From assembly GCA_029207755.1 (NCBI GenBank), contig JARCOQ010000002.1, positions 55,889,172 to 55,953,171 on the forward strand: DNA of 64,000 nt. The letters run 5' to 3'. Of this stretch, positions 1 to 13,240 are shown piece by piece. The stretch comes from Chamaea fasciata. Its lineage: Eukaryota > Chordata > Aves > Passeriformes > Sylviidae. Each line of letters starts with the position of its first letter. Positions within the stretch are counted from its first letter, which is position 1. A model generated the notes under the pieces. It was not told where the DNA came from. It ran no database searches and saw only the letters and a list, made by a program, of their open reading frames with translations. Made by a program: the position numbers and the translations under genes.

Positions 1-427
1 TGTTCAGTTTTTGTTTTTAAAAATATCCCAGATTTGCAGAAAGCCTTTGATGCAATGGGATTTGGAGTAACTGTATCTTCTTTTTGGTATGTGCCCCACT
101 AGTCAGACACTAAGGCAGAATATTATTAGCTACTAGAAAGGGAGTTAATCCAAAGCTTACATTTTATGGTACTCACCCATGTTCAGTTCACGCCTCTGCA
201 TCAAGAAATCCAAATCCTTGTCTCCTGTCTTGGAGAACTTTTTAACCACTGGGCTCTTTAGAGTAGTTCTCAGCACCCAGGCTGTGGTGACTGTTCTTTG
301 TGCAAAAGAATAGAAAATCATGTGAAATGAGAAGGCAACATAGCTTTATTTATTCCATGAGGAATAAATATAACCTGGATGTTACTGCTGGGGCCCATGT
401 TATGACTCTGCTCCCCATCATAGTATT
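1..427. other. Unique non-coding sequence, nothing recognised
   Basis: No repeat family, RNA gene or convincing open frame is visible between the window edge and the first CR1 fragment. The only open frames are short and have no protein-like character. Confidence 0.5.
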
Positions 428-541
428 TGGAGCTCTGAGCAGCCTGGTCTAATGGAAGGTGTCCCTACCCATGGTAGGGGGTTTGGAACTGATGATCTTT
501 GGCGTTCCTTCCAACCCAAACCGTTCTATGATTCTGTGATT
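428..541 (+). mobile_element. CR1 LINE, 3' end fragment, sense
   Basis: This is the 3' tail of a chicken-repeat-1 (CR1) non-LTR retrotransposon. The order of blocks is typical of the CR1 3' UTR: a gagcagcctggtct block, a gtgtccctacccatgg block, a ccttccaaccc block, and a terminal run of two ATTCTATG-like octamers (tctatgattctgtgatt). It keeps only about 115 bp, as expected for a 5'-truncated insertion. It has no coding capacity. Confidence 0.9.
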
Positions 542-908
542 CCAATGGCTTCCTGACATTGACTCCTCCACACTTCCAGATATTTGTTTTCTCCACTTTT
601 GCTCCTGAAGTACAAGCTGTCGGGCAGAAATCCATTGCACTCCCTCTTTAAGTATTTCTCCTCATTCCCCTTCAGCCTTCAGTCATTCCCCTTTTCTAGT
701 AATCCATGGGTTCTTCTTTAGTACTCTTGGCTTTTTCAACAGACTCTTTTTCTGCTATATCCTCTGGAATTAAAAATGGAAAAAATACTATTGCTATTCG
801 CTGCTTCAATGTAACATTTATTCTTTTGCAATCATTTCTCTTTCCTTTCTGACAGACCTATATGTGCTCTTGACTCCTCTCTATGTCCCCTATTTAACCT
901 GTCCTTTT
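542..908. other. Unique AT-rich sequence between two CR1 pieces
   Basis: Pyrimidine-rich, AT-rich sequence with no recognised element or gene. It separates two sense-oriented CR1 fragments. They belong to different parts of the element and probably come from separate insertions. Confidence 0.45.
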
Positions 909-1285
909 CCATCTTGGCATGGGGCTGCATTAGGAAGAGCATTGTCAGTGGGTCAAGGGATGTGATAATTCCCTTCTAGTCAGCACAGTGAGACACATCA
1001 GGAGTGCAGGGTCCAGTGCTTGGCTCCCCAGTACGAGAAAGACATGGTCATACTGGAGTGAGTCCAGCAAACGGCCATGAAGATGGTGAAGAGACAGGAG
1101 AATCCTTGATATGAGAACAGACTGAGAGAGCTGTGATTGCCGAATGTAAGGCTCAGAGGGATCTCATACATGTGAGTAAATATTGGGAAGCGGGGGAGTG
1201 AAGGACATGAATTCAGATGGCTAACAACAGGACAATGGGCGCAAGTTAAAATACAGAAAATTCTATTTTAACATGCAACTTTCTT

Positions 1286-1341
<56 letters not shown>

Positions 1342-1443
1342 AGCCAGACAGTGTCACAGGTTGCCCAGAGAGGCTGCTGGGTTCACATCCCTAGACTTTT
1401 TTGAGCAAACTACTGTCAGTGACCCTGCAATGAGCAGGACTGG
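909..1443 (+). mobile_element. CR1 LINE, ORF2 end plus 3' UTR, sense, with internal T expansion
   Basis: A diverged CR1 copy in sense orientation. Blocks typical of the CR1 ORF2 C-terminus and 3' UTR appear in order: a 'ctgcattaggaagagc' block, a 'gtccagtgcttggctcccc' block, a 'gacatggtcatactggag' block, a 'ctgagagagctgtga' block, an 'aggacaatgggcgcaagtt' block and finally 'aggttgcccagagaggctg'. The frame is broken by many changes, so it is a dead fragment. The terminal octamers are missing and similarity fades near 1440. The oligo-T that normally sits in this part of the CR1 3' UTR has grown to a 50-base pure T run (1288-1337). Confidence 0.85.
1288..1337. repeat. Poly-T tract, 50 bases, inside a CR1 copy
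   Basis: An uninterrupted run of 50 T lies between two CR1 blocks, where CR1 elements usually carry a short T run. It is preceded by TTTC-type degenerate sequence. Confidence 0.95.
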
Positions 1444-3893
1444 ATGCTGTAGCAGCCCTGGGCAGGCATTCAGCAGATGCTGACAGTCAGTAGAGTTGGG
1501 AGCTTTCACTGTGACTGTCACTGGGTGGAAATGGAAGCTTGAAATGAGAAAATTCACCTGAACTTCTTCAGTCTCTCATTAAAGACTTTCCAAATTTCAA
1601 ACCATTCTAGGGATTTCATCTGAACTCCCTCTGATCTGCTCTCATTAAAAAGAGTGGGTTTATTTCTTGCCAACATTAATTCATTTTTTTTTATTTCACT
1701 TTGAGCCCCCATGCCCTGTTACTAGCTGTTTGATCTTTGCACTTAGCTCTTTAATTAAAAGAAGGCAAGCCAGCTTTTCCTGCTGCCTGGACCTCTCTCT
1801 AGGAGCTATCTTTATCTCTCATTCAGTTAGTGCCAACCACAGTCTTTGCCACCAATTTCTCTTGCCTTCCCTCCCAATCCATGCACTCCCTTGAACTACA
1901 TTTGGGTAAGAAAACCCTAACAGAAATGTTTTCTTTGAAAGATGATTCCCATTTAATATTTTCTTTTAAAGGGTCTCTAGCAAATTCTCAATTTTCTTAT
2001 CCAGACTTTGAAGTTTGAGTAGTTCTTTATTTTTATATGAGAAAGTCATATGGCCTTGTATAACTCTGCTCTTTTTAACAAATGCACATTTTGTCAGACT
2101 AGAAATCCCACCATAAATGCAACTCCTACATATTTAAACTTTTATCTTTCATTAAGCTGTGTTGTCTGGTATTAATTATGCTGTTCACCCTTAATTCTTT
2201 ATTCAGCACATCCTCTTTTGCTTTCCTAAGATTTTGCCCTTGGTAAGCATTAAATTGACAGACCTAAAGTTAGTTTTTCAGCACTTTATCCTTTGGAAAC
2301 ATTGAAAAATTTGTTTCCTGTCTTCTCTGTTCAATCTTTTGGACAGTCACCATATCTCAGAGGATTTATCCAGTATCCTGCTTTGAAAACAGCATTTTTA
2401 CAAGCTCATCAGTTGATACATCTACAGCCAGTGGTCCAAGTCTGCTTTGTTAATAATTAGTAACTCACTGCTTTGCTAAAGGAATAAAAAAGATATATTT
2501 CCCTATTCCCATCTGAAATAGTCATCTGTTTCCCATAAATAAATACGTATGTATATTATAATCAGAAGTAAGGACTTCACTTTTTTGCTTCTTCCATGGT
2601 ACAGTGATGGCTATGGAGCTAATCTGTGGGGGTGGCAGAGTTTCTGTGCAGGTGTTCCTTTGATCTCTGCCTAGAGTGGGGTGTTTTCACAAGCCATGGT
2701 ACATGACTGGTGGCCACTGGGAGAGCAGCATATTTCATTATTGTAAAATTTCATCTCAGAGAAAATAAGCTTTTAGTAGCCACCTTCCATATTTACTCCC
2801 CCAAGGTAAAAGTTAAGTTTTTGATTACAAAGGCAAAAATAAAGTTAGGAGAAGAAGAAAGTAACAAATGCAGTCTTGGCATAGCTCTGATAACAAACGT
2901 CTTGTCCAACCAACTTCAAAGGTGTGAGTAATACCATGGCTCAGCAGCCAAGAGCAGAACAACCAGGTTGAATCTTTACAACATATTTCTTAGCTGGTTG
3001 GTTCAATTGAATATGATCAATAAAAACTTGGGGGAAAAAAAAGCATTTCTCACCTTAAGAATCTACAATTTCCTCCTTAATATAAACCATCCTATACTAT
3101 TTCTTGCTCTGCTTTTGTGGAGAAACTCCACGGCTTTTGACACTCTCTCTTTTCCGATTTCTTTCTTTTTTTTTTCAAGGCGCAGAAAAATTGTTGGCAT
3201 GCTTGATTTGTATTTGGTTTGTTGATCTACACAACTGAAATGCTTCCTCCATCTTCCTGGAGAGCCTAATAAACAGATGTTGTGCTGTTTTAGCACATCT
3301 TGAAGATCAGCAATTGCTTGCACAGCAGAGACCAGAGCCTTCAATCCTAGAAACTGGCCCGCTTGTCGTTATTCATGTACCTGATCCAACCACATTTAAA
3401 TAAAACAAAGACACTCATCACAATGAATTAATCTGGACCTCTTGCTGGAGGTTAACGTAAGTGCACACTTTGCAATGGTAAAATCTGTAATACACAAGGA
3501 AGTTTCTCAGGTAAATTTCATCCAGTGTGCCCAATTTCTTTTCAATCTGAATAAAACAGAAAACAAATAAACAGGAAAAAAAATAGGAAAAAAACCCAAA
3601 AACCCCAGACTACAAAGCAAAATCAATATAAAACCCCTCAACCAAACTCTTTTTTTTGTTGTTGTTGTTCATTTCTTCCAGAGGCAAGAAATGGTTTTGT
3701 TTTACAGGCTCAAATTCTTTTGGATTAACCTTTATTTTACATGGCTTTTCAGAAGTTCTGCTGTCCCTTCTCACTCTGGATCAATTTTGATGAATTTTCT
3801 GTTCTCTTGAACTTTTTTTCTCCTATGTGGGATTGAAACTCAAAGTGCCAATTGCTTAACTCTTTAAATCAATTTCTCTCTTGGCTCTCCTTC
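1444..3893. other. Unique non-coding sequence
   Basis: About 2.4 kb with no recognised repeat, RNA or gene. It is AT-rich with several small open frames on both strands, all under 100 codons. One on the minus strand (3344 to 3063) begins at TTG rather than ATG and has no splice context that keeps it open, so it is not called as a gene. Confidence 0.45.

Positions 3894-3922
<29 letters not shown>
3894..3922. repeat. Poly-A tract, 29 bases
   Basis: Pure A run. No recognisable retroposon body sits directly upstream and no target-site duplication was seen, so it may be a simple mononucleotide repeat rather than an insertion tail. Confidence 0.9.
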
Positions 3923-3924
<2 letters not shown>

Positions 3925-6729
3925 ACTGTTTGAAGCAGTGTTTCATTCCACTTTCTCTCTTTAATCTAAGAAAATGCGTTGCTTGCTCTTTGCACACTGA
4001 TAATTGTCTTCAGCAGAAAGCAATAGAAGATATTTTAACCAAAATAGGTGAAACTTACAATAAAAAAGCACAGCCATAAAGATAAAATAATGTAATATAC
4101 AGATTCAATGTGATTACTCTCTTACAAGTTTCAGCTCCTTTTGAATTTAAGTAGGATGGCCAGCACTTGGGTCTCCTGCAGGTTTTCACAAAACGGACCT
4201 GCAGAAAGGACAACTTTTAAGACTTGAGGGTGGGTCTGTGGGCTAACAAGCAAGTACTGAAAACAAGTGCTACTGTGTTAGCATTTTTCAAAATCTACAA
4301 TTCGTAGAGGATGTCTCTCTTACTGGTTTTATTTCAATTCTAGCACAGGTGCCTGTAGTCTTTACAGCAGACTTCCAATGGTATGAGGCAGAATAAAGTG
4401 CAAAGGAATATGGAATACAGATATGGAGGCGATATGAGTAGACCTCGTTTAGGTTTGTAGTTTGCGTGTGGAGAGGAGAAGTGCACACAAAGTGTTCCTG
4501 AAAGAGAAGTTTAATTTCTCTTCCAAGGAGTGTTTTTACTGAGGAGAGAATTCAGTTTTCTGAACTGTATGGAGAGGAGATCTGTGGAGCCATCTGTTAG
4601 GGGATCTTTGACATCCAAGATGAATTGGCCTCTGAGAACGTCTGTCTGTCTTTGCCTTCTATGGAGAGAATACAAATTAACACCACAGACTATGTTCCTA
4701 ATTTTTTTGATTATATGAATCCCAACTAGAAAAGCTAACAAAGGTTACTTACTTGCAGCATATTCCCATAGTTGCAACTATGTGTGTAGTCCTGGAGCAT
4801 TTCTAAAAAATTGCTTTCACAAATAAACACAAGGGTTTTCCAGGTGGTTACAGCACTCCACACTTCAATCTGTCTGTTATCACAAATTGGTCTTTCAGGC
4901 AAGTAAAGGGTTCAGAGTTAAAAAATGAGGCCTTGACACTAATTGATATCTATTAGCTGAAATCAAATGTTGATATTTGTGGCAGTTAAAGGGCCATCTG
5001 AGATTAGAAATCTATTGATTCATGATACTGATATTGATATTGATAGCACACAGCACGATACATAGATGGGCTGAGAGCCCTGGACCCAACCAGGCTGCAT
5101 TTAAACAGACAAGGCTGTGGGCAGGGGAATGGAAAATGGAATACATTGCATGAACAGTGACACCTGCTCATGTGTATATACATATGTGTGTATGTATATA
5201 CATTAGATGAATTCTGTGATCCTACTTTTGTGCTAGAGTTGGCATCACTGAGTAGCCCTGGATTCTGAAGAGGAAGTTCTGACTATGGCTAACTGGCATC
5301 TTCCCCTTTCTTCCCCTCCTGCAGCCTGCAGAGGCATCTCTGCCGTTGATAGGCTTTCATTCATGTCCCAACCTGAAGACACCTAGGCAGGGTCAGACCT
5401 TGAGAAGATGATGTGTTACAATTTTATGGTTGCTAAAATACTTCTTTATCCCTGAACCACCTTGATTCACTCAGCTGCTGTTTGCCAGGCATCCATTTGA
5501 AGGGGACAACACCTCACATAAATACAGTACTGAGGTTTGTGTCACTTGATACACTATGTCATCCTAAAAGCAATATAGGCCACACAGGCATATAAGATAC
5601 CTTGAATCTGACAGCATTTTAAATAAATATGTATGGACAGATCATAAAGAGGGATAAATCAGTAATACAACCTTGCTGAAATTAAGCTCTGAGCAGCTGA
5701 GTTTCATGCATGCAAGGAGTCACACAGCTGCCTCCAGGCATGTTTGGGGGATTTGCAGACACCCCCCTATGCCAGACTGGGTTGGCAACAGGCTTAATCC
5801 TGGCAATCCTTTCAGTAAGTTACAGCCTATTGCTACCACACCTGCTCGCACCTCCTGGACACATCAACTGTGCACGCACTGGGGGTGCCAAAGCAGTGGG
5901 TTCATGCCAGACAGTAAAGGAGATATTGGTGATGCCCATGAGGGTCAGTGATTTGCCAAGCCATGGCCTGATCTCAGTTACAGCTAAAGGCCACAGACAA
6001 TGGCAGAATCAGCTCGTGTGTTTAATTGTGAAAAGACATCAACTGCAGAGCTGTGAGACCAAGGATTTGGCTATTATGTTCAACCCTTCCACATGCAGTA
6101 TTATGTGCTAATAGCTCCCAGGAGCGAGATGGTCTTTTCCATGAACACTTCCTTGCTAATGGGTCTATGAAGTGTTTTCCTACTTTAATAAGGTACAGTT
6201 AGCCTGTCAGAGGTGGTCCTCTGTGCCAAAGCCTACTCATGCAGGTTCTACAAATAATTTGTTCAATTTCCCCAAGCTCCCAGCAGATGGTTAATCATTC
6301 ATTCAACAAAGGTTGCATTTCTCAAGCTCTAAGGGGCCAGTAAAAGTCTACCATAAACCTTTGTAATGAGCTTCTGCACTGAGCATCCAGCAGTATCACT
6401 TTCTCTATTATCTGGCCTTGTGTATGTATTGATCAGATACAGCTGGTTCTGGAGTGACAATGTCTGTTGCTGGGAATAGATCATGCTGGAATTTATTAAC
6501 CCACTTTGCTGAGCTCTGCCACCCCAGTCAGCACTGCAGCATAAGTTGTGTTCACTCAGGACTTCCACTCCTTATTGAATGAGGATTACATCTGAGCAAG
6601 CAGGGACCGGTGAATCATCAGTGGGTATAAATTTCAGGCTCTGTTTAAATGTTAAAAAGGTGGTAAATGCATGATATATGAACAGTTGAAGTCTTCTACA
6701 GCTGGGAAAGCAGTGTGCTATAAACACAA
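3923..6729. other. Unique sequence with one chance-length ORF
   Basis: No recognised element. Frames are open on both strands around 4511-4741. A 133-codon ATG-started frame lies at 5710-6111 (+) with no family resemblance, no convincing splice sites and no promoter. A short TG/TA-rich stretch lies near 5160-5205, and a small repeat of the hexamer attgat lies near 5027-5045. Confidence 0.4.
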
Positions 6730-7070
6730 TTTATTTTCAATATATTAAAAATTTCTTCAGAATTCTGCTGATAAATATCACAAGGGGCTTCATTCTTATT
6801 GTGCTGTAATTAAAATGAATGCTTCAAAAGTTCCTGCCCCAAGGCTGATGGTAATGACAGTGGAAGCAGGTGAAGAAAATAGAAGTTAATTAAACTGGAC
6901 CAGAGTTAAGAGATGTCACAAAACTGACTTTGTTCCATATGTGCACGTTCCATTTAGAAATATTTAATGGTAAGCATATAACTATTATTACACTTATAAA
7001 TTAATCTTTGCTGACAGCAAATACTTTATTATTAGTTACTCAGGGTCAGAATTTAAAATTGAACATGTAG
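6730..7070. promoter_or_regulatory. Possible conserved non-coding element
   Basis: Repeat-free AT-rich block with several homeodomain-type cores (taattaaa near 6809, ttaattaa near 6888, aaattaatc near 7000) and few CpGs. Vertebrate enhancers in gene deserts often look like this. This is inference from motif texture only, since no alignment was possible. Confidence 0.15.
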
Positions 7071-7385
7071 CTTGCCAAAACCTTTCAGCTTAGGGACAAA
7101 AATCTACAAAAGATGACACCGACAAATACGCCACCCATTTAATCTTTTGGACACTGCTCTGTGATCTTCTGGGGGGCACCTCAAGACAACTTTTTGTTGG
7201 AAGTTCTGCCCTGGGTACCCCATAGGGCTCCCCCCATAGCAGAGGGGAGTCACTGCCAATGCCATAGGCACACTTGAATGCACAAAGTCTGTTTCCAGCC
7301 CACTCTTCCATTGGGGTGGCTGGAAGGCATCCATATGTCTAGGAACTAAGCAAGTCAGGGAGCACCATATGTTCCTCCCTGCTCT

Positions 7386-7436
7386 TAAAAAACAAAAACA
7401 AAAACAAAAACAAAAACAAAAACAAAAACAAAAACA

Positions 7437-7469
<33 letters not shown>

Positions 7470-7470
7470 A
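7386..7470. repeat. (CAAAAA)n microsatellite
   Basis: About eleven uninterrupted CAAAAA units run from 7393, followed by two CAAAA units and an A run. The opposite-strand frame through it encodes an alternating Phe-Cys stretch, which is a repeat artefact. Confidence 0.95.
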
Positions 7471-7474
7471 ATCA

Positions 7475-10400
7475 CCCTGAACAACAACAAAAAATGTTGA
7501 CTCATTCTTTGGGCATGGATTAGTTTTTAGTATTAATTCCTAGTTTGATCATCAGCAAAAGAAAAGGGATGAGTTGTCTTTATTGTAGGACTGCAAAAAA
7601 TGCAAGACTACAGCAGAATACAGAATGCTTCACGTAAGCTGACACAAGGAGCAATTCTGTCTTAAAACTGTTAATGGAAGTCAATGGATGCATGGCCAAA
7701 GAAACCTGTCTCAAAACCATAGTTTTCTTGAAGTAAAGTGCCAGCTTGGAACAATACCAGATGGGATATGAAAAATAATTTTTAAAAACTCCTAACCAAA
7801 CATAAAACCTGATTTTTTTAATTACAGTAATCAGAATGTAAAAACACCTGAAATAATGAAATAAGAATATTTTTATGTTTTATGGTCCAAATAAAATGCT
7901 TATAAGAAATACTATGATAATATCACAAGAAGCAGATCAGGAAGAGATATATTGAATTTAGGAAGAAAGTCCTGAAAGGAAACAAAGGACTAAAAGACAT
8001 AAGAAATAAAGGAAAGGAGCCAAGGGGAACAACTAGATAGAGATGGAAATTAAGTGCCATTCAAGCCTTTAATAGCAAGATGTATGAGCAGAATTTAGGT
8101 GTGATGCATGGCTCAGAGCGATTACAAGCCTTTCTTCCATATGCCCAGGAGATAAAACTTCATTCTGAGGCCCATCTTTGAAAGAAGTCTTGTAAAAACA
8201 ATTGCACTAAAAAGAAACTGTTCAAAAAGCCTATATACTTTCTTTCACGAGGCCTTTATCCATCTTGTTTTAGTGATCCATAGCACCAACCAGCAAAAGT
8301 GCAGTTGTTTTCTAAGTGCAAAAAATGCTAGGTTTTAAAATGCTATAGACAACTTTATAAACTCTGCTGATTTCTATATGACTTACAGGAGGACGAAAGT
8401 CAAAGAATCAAGGAAGGAAATATGTGGAAGAGAGAGACCTAGAATTTGTACTGGTTGCAAAGGACTGATACCTAAGTAGAGTATGGAAAGCATATCACTC
8501 AGCTGGGACAATAAAGCAGCGGGATGTTTCTCTATGGAGAAACCTTATATGTTCTCATGCAATTTTGGTAGTGTGTCAATGCATATACAAACTGTATTGC
8601 AGAATAATAGGGAGCAAGTGGCAGGACTTAGCAATTTTAATGATTTGTGATGACATCCACAAATCCCAGTCGGCTGACATGAATTATCCTAATTTCTTTA
8701 CTCCATCATGGAAATAAATTAGTAAAAGGAAGGGGATAGAGGTATTTTTCTATTCCCAAGTAAGGCAGCAGTGCAGGCAAAAGTAAGAACTATGAGGTGT
8801 GAAACAGATGATGTACCACCATGAAAACTAATGACAAATGCCTTATCACCACCACAAAAGGTAAAAAAGGTAAAAGAATTCACTGGTTTTACATTACTCC
8901 AGCAAGGTGAAACTCAGCTTAAGACAATGATTCTGAGTAGCAGAGCTAGATACATTTTTTTTTCTACAAAAAGCCTCGAGAGTGGAGCTCTTAACTGATA
9001 ATTGCTCATTGTATGCATATTATGACTGTGGACAATACTTTCATCTCAGTTAAATTCTTTCGTGTAACAGCAAACTCTGTCCCTGTCCTTTCCCTTGAGG
9101 AAATTTTTATAATTGTGGACATTTTTATTCTATTATGCTGAAACTTATAATGGCTTCAGTACAAAATGCAAATGTCAATTTTTTGCTCCTTAAAAATCTT
9201 CATTTTCCGTCTCTTTCTAAGCAGTTCACAGATAGAATTGATCTGCATCAAAAACCAAAATACATGAATCCAACATAGTTAACTTTGGGTAGGTTTTGTG
9301 TAGGAAAGAAGGTATCTCAGTTGGGAGACAAATCCTATCCTAAGTAGAGTTTTTAATGTATGTCATTTAAAATGATTTTTGAAGCCCCATCTCTCTTCAC
9401 TGGCTACAGAAGGAGCCTCCTGGGAATAGATCAGCTTTAGATGTCCACTGCTAGATAATGAAAGCAGGTTGATTTGGATCCCTTGAAAATAATGAGAATT
9501 TAATATTCCTCTGTGGGTTGTGGGTCAATGGAGCATGATGAAACTGTGTCATAGATCAATGAGCAACATCTAGGAGACCAGATTCTCCAGGTTCTATCAG
9601 GTCCTCTGATTTGTTCTTAGAGAGACCATGCTGATGACTCTGAGTTGATATCTGCAAAGGTCGGACCAGACTGCAGGAAACCTGCCTTTGTGAAAACTAA
9701 GAATCCTGCCTGGGGCTGGTAACAGAATTGATGGAAAAAGTTTATATAGTAAGTACTTACAATGAAGGCTAGCAAGGATATTGCTTGAGAAATTTTATGC
9801 ATTTAAATACATGCATTTGTTAAGTTGGCTGGAGTACACCAGCTATGTCATATTGTAAAGCAGTTTGTTTAATAGGATCAGATTTGTAGAGCAAAACTGT
9901 TGTTGCTGATGAACCCAGACCCATGGTGTCCTTATTTTCAGTAGTTTGACTATGGACTAACTGGAGATTTAAGGCCTGTTAGTGACTGGAGCACTACAGA
10001 AGTCCTTCCAATACTTTAGGTTTGTTGATAAAGAACATGATCCAAGACTATTATGAAGTAAGAGTCCAAGTGGGGTGACCGATACATTTAGGAAATTTGC
10101 TTCAAATGTATGCTGTTGATCTGAATCGAAATACTGATGTAGACACAAAAAATTTTGATTCCACTGAAAATCTCAAGACTTTGAGGGAAATGTTCATACA
10201 GAGTACAAATGAGCCAAAGCATTTCCTTCCTTTTCCCCTTTCTAAAGTATTTTATTTCAGAAACACTAGGAACAATTCTTTTCTTCTTATGAAAGAGTAT
10301 GAGTTCTCTGTAGCTATGAGACTATAAAAACAAGGTTTGTCTGCCGACAATGCACAGAGGACTCCTTAGGAGAGTATGAGAACTCTGAAGGTAGCTTGCA

Positions 10401-13059
10401 TGGGAATAAAATCAAGATGTCAGGTAAGTCTCAGATGTCAGTTTCATCATGTGCAATATGTGTGTCCCCATCATGTCCCTCTGAATTTATTGAATCAGCA
10501 TTTTTTGTTTATGTGCTGAAAGTTCTCAAATGGTTTGTTGAGCCCAAATGTAAACTCATCCCTCTAGAAATAAAGAACATGGACAAAATGGACTAGATGA
10601 TTGTCCTGCAAAGAGATGACTTGCATAAGACCATGGATATCTTATTTGATAAACAACTAATCTTTATCTCTTAGCAGTTACTCCTGACTCCTGTGGGGCT
10701 GTCTGCTTGTGGGGACATTGATACACTTCTTACATATTCCTGTAGGATGCATTCCCTTTCTCAATCATTGGGAAAAAAAAGTCATGGCTATCTGGTCTAA
10801 TCTCGTTGTCACTGTTTTTGAAAAAAGTGACGTAAAAAAAAGTCGGAGTTCAGAGGAAAGACACAATCGATATGAAGCCTGGAAAATGCATTTCAGCATG
10901 ACAGGCTGAAGGTGTGCCATCTTTGGTGTTTGTTGAGAAGCTTATAGACTTACTCAAATTCAATGAGCTATATTGCAAGGAGAAAGTATAGAAGACCCAT
11001 CTAGTTAATTGCAGAAAGGAACCAAGGACTGAATGTTAAATGTATAGGATGAAAGCACACTGGAGCTAACTTCAGGGTCAAGAGAAGGATATCCATCTGG
11101 AAAAATGAGAAAGGGGCACCAAATTTTGCAAGTCAAGAAGTTTTGCCCTGTTTCCAAGATAAGACCTCCAAGGGGACAGGTGTTCTCAGGGAATGGTTTC
11201 TCTGTGTACGCTTCCTCCAAGGTTTTAGGTGTTGTGCCTCCAAATCACTGTCTCAGAGTGACGCCTCTTGGAGTTAGGCTGAAGAAGCAAATGGCCAGAC
11301 AAATCATTTACTTCTCCATCATTCTAAATCATTAAGCAAATCTAGATGACTTGCTAAAAATATCCATTTCTATTCCCACAAGGAAGACAAGTTTGACTTA
11401 ACAGTCAAAAAAATATTACAGGACTAATGTTAACAATTTCCTTCTCTCATTGTGACCCTCTACTTGAAATGATGACACCACAGGTTAAAAAATGCGGCCC
11501 CTAGTTCAACAACAAATGGGCAATACTGATGCAAGAGCATGTTATTCAACGTAATTCTATGGTCTTTGTTGGTACGTAGGAACATAATCAATCTTGGGTC
11601 CCTTAAAATTAGTAATTATTCCAGTAAACTGTATGGAGAACTGAGCCGTGTTTGCCATTTTTCTAAATGAGTGCTAATGTGGAGAAGAGTCTCATATGAA
11701 TTGAAAAAGGTCAAGTGAACTAAACCATAGCTATTGTTTGATCTGTGATGCTCAGCCTCTAAATCTCTGCCTTCTTATAACCATGGAATGGAGATGCTGA
11801 AGTGATCCTGAATACAGGTTATTTTAATGTGTTCCTGAGTATTGGCTTAAGGACTGGGGCTACCTCTCCTTTTCTGCTGAAGTTAGCACAGGCATATGCA
11901 CCATGAACAGTGCAATGGGAATAATAAACAACATTAATAAGCTCTGGAGACAGATACTCTACTGTTTTCAGTCTTGTTAAAAGATAAGGCATTCCTGGAC
12001 AGGTACCATGCACACATAACATAAATGTGTACAATCTGTATCTAAAAATTAATTAGGTCTCAGGTTTTAACTCCCACATTTTCACATTCCAATACAAGAC
12101 TGAAAGACTTGGCAATATAATTTTCTTTCTAAGCTTTTCTCTTTCAAATTGAATTAATTCTCTTCCTTGCTTTATATGTGCACAGACAAATCCCACCTGC
12201 TCTCCTCACATCAGTAAACCTGTTGACACAATGAGACCACTTTTGAGAGAGAACATTGCTTGCCCTGGGATTCCTTGTGCACAGCAGAGAAAATTTGACA
12301 CAATTTCTAGAATTTTATGGCGTTACAGCTGCTTTCTTCCATGCTGCTTTTGTGTCCCCACAAGCTCATGTCTCCCTTTCTCGATTTTCCTTGCTGGAGA
12401 GCTGACTGCCCTCTAGTGATCCCTGAACCTCCTTGTTCCCTATCGTCGTTTTACAATATGCTTGTCTTACAGCTCCAATCTCTTAGTTTATAGCCTGCCC
12501 TCCTTCTCTTTTCCCCTAGTGTTATGAGCAATATCAATTATAAAGCTTTGAAACACAGCCTACCAATCCAAGCAAAGGACAAACTGAATGTGATATGAAG
12601 CCGTAATTCTAGTCCACATAATTTTTTTCTCCATCTGTATTTTATAGAAAGGATATTGGATTTCTGTGTTTCACTATTACCTTGCTGTCAAATAAAATCC
12701 TTCAGCAAGGAGGTGGGTTGTTTAACCCACCAGCAGTGAACCATTGGTTATGGCTGAATGTATTTACCACATTAATATGCCCATCTACTCTGGTACATGC
12801 TGTCTGTGCTTTTTGGCTGTTTCTCTGAGTGATTTGGTGCAGCTGTCTGTGTGTTGAGGGAGAGCTAGAGCCCAACTGTTTCCAGCATCATGGCAAGAAA
12901 GCCCACTTGGAGCAAACCCTAATGACTCCATGCTGCAAAAGTGAGCATCCTCACTGCACAAGTCCTTAAACCTCAGCCATCCCCCAGCAGGTACTTCCCC
13001 CGGCAGAGACAAAATGAGACACTATAAATAGAAAAGCCTTTTCTTGGGTTGTTTAGTCA
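7475..13059. other. Unique AT-rich sequence, no gene recognised
   Basis: About 5.6 kb without a recognised repeat or gene. It contains isolated good splice-like signals. One is a consensus donor (CAG then GTAAGT) at 10421-10429, with a pyrimidine-rich acceptor ending at 10260. The 163-nt segment between them has stops in all three frames, so it could only be non-coding. A frame open from an acceptor-like site ending near 9621 stops before the nearest donor near 9749. The open frame at 10303-10596 crosses the 10424 donor and starts without a good context. Confidence 0.4.
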
Positions 13060-13240
13060 CCTAATCCAAATTAGATAGAAACTATCCTTAATTCATTAAC
13101 ATCTGAGCAAGGCTCAGAGGAGGTAAAGCTGTCTCTAACTGCTGATAATTAATTTCCACATCTAATTCAATTAAAATGAACTTCAAAGGGATTTTAAGCA
13201 GAAAATTCAAAATGTAAGGTATTTGAAATATGAAATATCA
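13060..13240. promoter_or_regulatory. Possible conserved non-coding element
   Basis: AT-rich repeat-free block with clustered TAATTA-type motifs (gataattaatttcc near 13143, attcaattaaaatg near 13165). Candidate regulatory DNA by texture only. Confidence 0.15.

Noticed and set aside
3063..3344. Minus-strand frame with a helical-looking peptide near a good donor at about 3054
   Set aside because: The frame starts at TTG and reaches a stop before the donor, so the two signals cannot belong to one coding exon.
3894..3922. Poly-A tract as the tail of a processed pseudogene
   Set aside because: No cDNA-like sequence upstream and no target-site duplication. The same holds for the A runs at 33693 and 62965.
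5710..6111. 133-codon plus-strand ORF
   Set aside because: Longest non-repeat frame, but about the length expected by chance in 64 kb. No domain, splice site or promoter support.
7104..7505. 133-codon minus-strand frame with a Phe-Cys repeat
   Set aside because: The repetitive part is the (CAAAAA)n microsatellite read backwards, and the rest has no family resemblance.
10261..10423. Acceptor and perfect CAG/GTAAGT donor 163 nt apart
   Set aside because: All three frames contain stops. It could only be a non-coding exon, with no other evidence.
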